This document shows, in pieces, positions 57,846 to 64,000 of a stretch of DNA of 64,000 nt. The notes under the pieces are model-generated. The model searched no databases, was not told where the DNA came from, and saw only the letters and a program-made list of their open reading frames with translations. The position numbers and the translations under genes are program-made. Source of the DNA: Bugula neritina (lineage: Eukaryota; Bryozoa; Gymnolaemata; Cheilostomatida; Bugulidae); contig OZ037765.1 in the NCBI GenBank assembly GCA_964035545.1, positions 19,965,995 through 20,029,994 on the forward strand, written 5' to 3'. Position 1 is the first letter of the stretch, and every line of letters begins with the position of its first letter.

Positions 57846-60800
57846 TTAAGCACATTTGCTTGGATTCTCTTCTGCAATTTCTTTGACAGCGGTAGCAAAT
57901 CTGTCAAAGTTTTGGAAGTCACCGAGTCCGTAGGCAATGTCATCTCCTTTTCCGGTAATAATTTCTAGCTCACAGGCTCGGGCGTTAGCAACTCCCATTG
58001 CAAAGACGTTTACACCTGTAAAGAGAAGTAGCCTACTATAAAACCCATTTACATGACTTATATGAACATAAAGAGTGCCAACATGTAGGTAGATAGAATC
58101 TTTTTAAAATGTAATGGTAAATGTCATTATATAGAGAATTCAACACTTTCTATCAACCATGTTGGCCAAATAGCTTTGATTAATGGAAAAAAATTCACCG
58201 GTACTTTTCTGAAACGATTCCTATAAATCTAATAGGACTTGTTCTACCGATTAGGCAGAATTATATGCCTTTTAAGATACATGGCTATAGGCATTCACCT
58301 TCTATTATATTATCACTAGTAATATGATATATTTGAATAATTAATTTCCAAAGTGTCTATTAAATAGCTTTTAAGGCTTTATTTTTTGACATATTTACTC
58401 AAATTAGAACAACAATCCTTAAAAAGAGGTGTGCAGTCTTGTTATGTTTCATAAAAATGAATTGGCGCTAAACAATAGCTATACTGCATCAGTGTGAAAC
58501 ATCGATTATAATTTTGCAATTTGTGCAATTTATGTTTAATATAGATATTATATACCGTGACCCAGTTTTCTAATAGCATTGGCTTCAGTTCCAAGGACAC
58601 GACAATTCCTGTTACATTGACCATCAGTAATAATAATGACGTCAGTAGAGACTTGGGGGTTGCTAAGTCTGCTAGATCCCTAAACGAGAGTGAAGCTATT
58701 ATTACCATGCACACATATTATAACTTACATATATGTGAATTACGTTCATGATTCAGGGCTCAAAATTCTTAGGCAAAAACTCATAAAATTTCAACTTAAA
58801 CTAAAACTTGGCGCTTTTTTAATATACCTAGTCTAAAACAACCGAAAGTCAAGCTTTTAGATGCTGTTTATGCTCTAGGGTTAAGATGCTTCAGTAGTAC
58901 AATAATACTACGTTATAACATAAATAATACACATTTTAAAGATATTTTAGTTTTTAAATTCTATTCACATAACACCATAAAAGCAAATCCTTTTTTTCAT
59001 AGCACATTTGATAAATATATCTTCATTTTTTACTTTTTTTTTTTTGAGGATTGTTATAATTTATAATTTTAAAAATTAGGCTGTTTTAATTATGCATTTA
59101 ACAGCAAAATTTGAGTTAAAAATTGGTGACCATGACAACAATGTTTGCAAACCTTTCCGAGTACACTATTCTTCACATATGCCAAAGCATCACCAGTGGC
59201 TGTTGAACCTTTACGGTGTTTTATACTCAGAATCTTATCTTGAAGATATCCCAAACCCTTAGAGCTTTCACTGAAGTCTACTTCTGTGGTCACTCTAGAG
59301 TCAAACAGGACCACGGAGATCTGCTTGCTGCCTTCTTCTGTGACAGCGTTTCCTGTTCGAAACATACGAAACATTATTTATGATTCATAATCATAGCAGT
59401 TATAATTTTTATAGCAACCATTATAATGAATTATGATAACCACGTCTCAAAATATAACATCAAAAAATAAATCAAAAGGTGAGAACATCATTTAAATTTT
59501 AAGAGCCAAACTGCCATATTAATTTACATCTCGTTTAATTTTATATCCCTAAGCAATTTATAAACACTAATAATAACATATATAATCCCATATACCAAAT
59601 TTAGAGGGACAAAATGATTCAATCAGCACGTTGATAGCCTTCTTTGCTTTATCGAACTGAGCTTGTGGGATGCTGCCAGATGAGTCTAACACAAACACAA
59701 TGTCACGGTTAGCCAGTCTGTCTTCCTCTGATCTCTTGCCTTTGATTAGAGAACTTGAGATGCCACTAGAGACACCCTTGGTGATTCCGCCCCATGGGAA
59801 ACTTGGAAAGATTGGCTTGTTGATGATGTTGCTACTTCCCAAGCATGCATCCTCAAATGCTTGACTAACTGGGCGAGCTAGAAGCTGTAACAAAGAGTTT
59901 GATCATGATACAAAATTGAACTTATATTGAAATTCTTTATGTAAACTTGATTTAGGTCAGTTGGTAGTTATTGTAGATATTGTACCGCCCTTATAAGTTA
60001 ACTCTTTTCAGTGTGTAGACTCAAAAAGTTTCTTTTTTTTTTTTTAATTTTTGTAAGTTTCTAGTATGTTGCATTTATTGAAAGTTAATTGTTGTATTGG
60101 ACCATGAGAATACAAGACTCTATATACTAGCATATTGCTCCGCTTTTAGCATTTCATTTTCTACTGAAACTACATAAACTGATAGCCTGCACATTTGAGT
60201 TATTAGGTATGTGAAGATACATATTGTTGCTAGCTAGACTTGCTTTTTAATTTTAGCTTACAATACTATCAGTATAAACGCATATTGAAACACAAAATTG
60301 TTAAAATTAGTAGCATAAATCCATGAGAACACAATTTCTTCTCATCAAGGCATAATCTCAGTTTTATTTTAACATTTTGAATATATATCAAATAGTAGTA
60401 ATCTGAAATGTCCTAATAGTTTGTTTACATATGGATGTTTTTCATAAAATATTATATATTTGAAGGATAACTCTAAAATATACTCATTTTAAAAAAATAA
60501 TTTATGACATATTGAGTCATAATGCAACTGTTTAAATAACGTAGCTTACCGACTTTTGTCCCAGCTGGTTAGCAAAACCTGCTGCTGCACTTTTAATAGC
60601 TGAAGCAGATACTACAAAAATGTTGCAAATATTTTATATTCATAGTAGCTAAACTGAAGCATTTATTTGTGACTTGATGATAATCCTGGCAATATCATCA
60701 TCTACTATTTTTAATTATATTACTTAAGAATTATTTTCAATTTGTAAAATTACATACAAAGTTCCAGAATTGAAAAAGAATAGTAAACATGCTCACCTGC

Positions 60801-61157
60801 ACTGACTACAGCTCTTTTACTCCTATAAAGTAAAAAATTATTTAATAAATATTAATTTGGTCAGAAGACAGCTTGCTGCAATGATTTAAAGAAAAACTAT
60901 ATAAATTCACAAGTGCATTTAAAATATAGGATTAAAAAGCAATTTGGAATTTAGAATTTGAATGTAATATTTTTTCAACTCTTCTTTCAAATATTGAAAA
61001 TGCTCATCTATGATCTCTTTGAGCCTAGAAACTTTTTTATTGAAATATAATATATATTCTTATAATGTTGAATAAACTTGTTTAATTATCTCACTTACCA
61101 GCTTTTGCAGGAAGCCGAGACAAAGAGGCAAGCGAGCACCAAACAGGCAACCTTCAT
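57846..61157 (-). CDS. Secreted single von Willebrand factor A domain protein, 7 exons
   Basis: Exons: 61157-61099, 60822-60797, 60611-60550, 59884-59596, 59352-59153, 58679-58556, 58015-57846; phases join to 930 nt (309 aa). Begins with a clear signal peptide (MKVACLVLACLFVSASC), then about 85 residues without a known domain, then one vWA domain to the end. The metal-binding MIDAS is intact: DSSGS after DIVFVL, the Thr in GSTATGDAL, and the Asp in VIIITDGQC. Cysteines near both ends could form the usual bridging disulphide. vWA proteins of this size are often matrix adhesion or biomineral matrix components, but nothing here fixes the role. It is a paralogue of the gene starting at 61549. Confidence 0.93.
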
Positions 61158-61548
61158 CTTGTAAGTTGATGTGGATAGTGTTTCAATACTGCTAAGAAAA
61201 GTTCTAAGGTGATGCTGCCACATGACAGTGTGAAATAACACTTGGTAGTTGACGTCATGGAATACTTGGACTTACTATCAGCATAGCCTAATGATCATCA
61301 TTAGAAGTTGTTCCTAGTTCAAGATAGTCTAACTTTAGTTACATACATTTAACATTAGTTCACAATGTCAAGCTAAATGTTAAAACTGGTACTTTTTAAA
61401 TAATTAGGACTGCGTGTAATAAATGTTATAGTAAGGATCTCAGTCTAATTAATAGCTGCATGAGAAAAACCAGGTGCTGAGCTTTCTCTCAGTTATGGAA
61501 TCATTTTTTTAATGTTCAAAGGCATTGTTATATAGAGTAGGCATAATA
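61158..61548. promoter_or_regulatory. Shared head-to-head promoter region of the two vWA genes
   Basis: Only 391 bp separate the two start codons, so the regulatory region is probably shared. A perfect palindromic CRE, TGACGTCA, lies at 61250-61257, 93 bp above the minus-strand start. No convincing TATA box at the right distance for either gene. Confidence 0.6.
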
Positions 61549-63953
61549 ATGTATCTGGGGACTGCTTTTGCTTTATTGTCAATATTGTAAGTGCTTATAT
61601 GTATACACATTTTATAACATGTATATAAACACTTATTTGTGTGAGATTGTCAAAAATTTATCAACATCAGCATTATTTTGATAATCTACTGTGAATTTTC
61701 ACTTCAAACAGCATTTTTTATTTTAGTGTGCAAGCTTGTGCTTTGTATTGTTGAGGCTTTGGGTGAAATGTTACATAGAGCATATGTTTTCTTTTCACTG
61801 CACAACTCAATAAACACTAAAATTATGTGGGATTTCCCAATAAACTATGTCTTTTAAATGTTTATCAGCTACAATTCTATAAAATAAATTGGCACACACT
61901 GTCTATTTTTATTGGGTTGAAAAGTTGCTTTTAAAATATAAAGACATCACTTATAAAAAATGTAGTCAACAAGCAACAGTAAAAATATCTGCGCTTAAAT
62001 CATATACAACTTTATAATAGCTTAATCTTAACTCAAGTTAGTGATTTTATTGCATAAATTTTGTCATTTTCTTACCTTACTATCTATACATTTGTATTAG
62101 GTACGCCAGTACTTGTGTCAGAGGGAATGAGGATGTGCTGAGGAGCTTGGTTGCTGGTCACTATGATGCATCAAGTGTTTCAGTAGCCCGAAGAGCTCTT
62201 CTTCAAAGTAAGAGGTTTATATTTTACATCTCTTATATTATATGATTATATAGATACAATAAGAAGCCAATGTGCATGTTTTGTAAAAGTCACAATTACT
62301 TTATAATTCACCACGATTTTATATATCGTTTTAGTATTATAATATAGTCTCTATTTAAAACAGTGATTGTAACCAAGATGTTTGTTTCGGTGCAATAACC
62401 ATCATATCTATATTCTCTGTTAACTGAAAAATATATGAAATAGCCATATTCACAAATGTTCAATTATATGCTAAGCCTATTATAAAAAGTATGATGCATA
62501 TATGTGTGCTACAAGTTATAACTTTTTGTTATTATTATTGGTTAAAAATTATTTTGTTACATAAAGCTTTCGAAAACAAAACCCACATATACATACATCC
62601 AAAAATATTATTGTAATTTAATAATATCAACTTTGGCTTTAGAAATTAATTGAATTTTCTAGACTAAGATCTCTGAAGTTGTATTATACAGGCGCTGGCA
62701 TCTCAAACCTGGCTAATGCATTTGCAAGTCAAATAGGAACGCAACAAAAGTCGGCTGCTGTTGATGCTAAAGGAAGAATTCTACCTTACATTCCTCAGTA
62801 CCAGATCTCTCAACAGACTAGTTATGTTGATAGTTGTCTTGGCTACACCAGAGGAAAGAGAGAATTCCTGCATCAGCTGTAAGTAAATATTAAATTACAA
62901 GTGAAGTTTACAAACAATATTTATACTTATTTATACATTTCTAACTTAATAGGAACAAACATTGTTTGCTCAAAAATGAAGTTTTATTAATCTCATAGTG
63001 ATATTATATTTATGACAAATAAGGTACTTCTAATGTTGGTCAAAGCAAGCTATCAATTTCATTGCTTTAAATTAACTTTTTAAGTTCTTTTTTAACATTT
63101 GTACTCATTTGTACTCGGCCTTTGGCTTCATGTAGATTGCTATAACACTATTGTATTGTGAATTGTTTTTCAATTTAAACACTGTCTTCTCATAAAGTAA
63201 CTATAAGCTAGCGATTCAATTTTATTAGAAAAGTTAGTTCTATCATGTCATATATATAAATACTTTACTTTATATGCTCCTTGTGTACACTTTAAATGTG
63301 CATAATTCTAATTTTCAATAAAGTATATAACAACTTTTTTCGTTCTGGTTTTTTTTTTTGATAAATGAAATTTACTCCAGTGCAAAGAGAGAGGCAGTAA
63401 AGACTGCAAACAGAGACTTTGTGTTTGTCCTGGACACATCAGGAAGTATTTTGGGGTCGGAGTTTGTCTTGGCAAAAGAAGCCATCAGCTCGCTTGTGGA
63501 AGCATTCTGTCCAACTACTTTCGGTTTGTATAAATTGGGAGCTTTTCTTATAATAAACAGCAACTTCTTCATGCAGCACATCAATTAAATGCCAAAAATA
63601 CTTGTCTTTTATCAACCTTGTAATACCCGCATTGTTTTCAGCTTTATACCTAATTATAGAATGTGAAGCCATTAATAAATGGAAATTGCAACGTACATGC
63701 ATATATATACATTTAAATGCAGACACACACACATATAGCATGTACTTTAGGCAGTGAAGTTACAGAAGAAGGAACAAAGCAGATGGCTATGGTAGTCTTT
63801 GGTTCCAGAGTCACAAAAGTGATAGACTTTGCTGACAGTCATAAGGGTCTTTCATACATTCAAGACAAGATACTCAGCGTAAGGCACAGAAGAGAAAGCA
63901 AGACAAGTACAGCAACTGCCCTTAACTATGTCAGGGAGGCAATCCTTGGACAG
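61549..63953 (+). CDS. Second secreted vWA-domain protein, 3' end outside the window
   Basis: Exons: 61549-61586, 62101-62207, 62692-62878, 63381-63523, 63751-63953, then a GT donor (gtttgtg) near the right edge. Phases agree throughout. Exon 1 and the start of exon 2 give a short signal peptide (MYLGTAFALLSILYAS). The vWA part matches the neighbour closely: RDFVFVLDTSGSI (MIDAS DxSxS), EAFCPTTFG, EVTEEGTKQMAMVVFGSRVT, LSYIQDKILSVRHRR, STATALNYVREAILGQ. The remaining vWA exons, equivalent to the last two of the neighbour, should follow beyond 64000. Exon 1 is the least certain exon. Confidence 0.9.
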
Positions 63954-64000
63954 GTTTGTGTTTAGCCTAAGGGTGTACCTTTTCTTCTACCAGACTTCAA

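Overview
The window is animal nuclear DNA: AT-rich, with intron-split genes (all junctions I placed are GT-AG), tRNA-derived SINEs, microsatellites and decayed transposons. The proteins are clearly metazoan but not vertebrate-like in detail. A lophotrochozoan or other invertebrate is my best guess; the sequence alone does not fix the phylum.

Four complete gene models and one partial model can be built exon by exon with consistent reading phase. (1) Minus strand, 1402-18787: a full-length maintenance DNA methyltransferase DNMT1 (29 coding exons, about 1404 aa). (2) Plus strand, 25351-33673: a TMEM8/PGAP6-type CREST-superfamily membrane protein (11 exons, 791 aa). (3) Minus strand, 35167-56257: a TRPA1-type ankyrin-repeat TRP channel (26 exons, 1190 aa) with a second, mutually exclusive-looking first exon giving 1241 aa. 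(4) Minus strand, 57846-61157: a small secreted von Willebrand factor A protein (7 exons, 309 aa). (5) Plus strand, 61549 to the right edge: a diverged paralogue of (4), head to head with it across about 390 bp that holds a palindromic CRE. The genes do not form a pathway; TMEM8 and TRPA1 are convergent, and the two vWA genes are a local inverted duplication.

The 18.8-25.3 kb interval is a gene-free repeat area: a foldback-type MITE, a ruined LINE reverse transcriptase, and a long field of degenerate simple sequence. SINE copies of one family, several with exact target-site duplications, are scattered through introns.

The most striking element lies at 43624-43905, inside a TRPA1 intron but on the opposite strand. 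It is a roughly 272-bp, highly self-complementary unit ending in what reads as a complete type I hammerhead ribozyme (stem I, CTGATGA, stem II, GAAA, tiny stem III, cleavable C). It resembles the retrozymes and hammerhead satellites known from metazoans. Two intronic minisatellites (23-bp and 36-bp units) are also notable: each starts exactly at an exon border, repeats a splice-site-like sequence, and shares a 13-bp core with the other.
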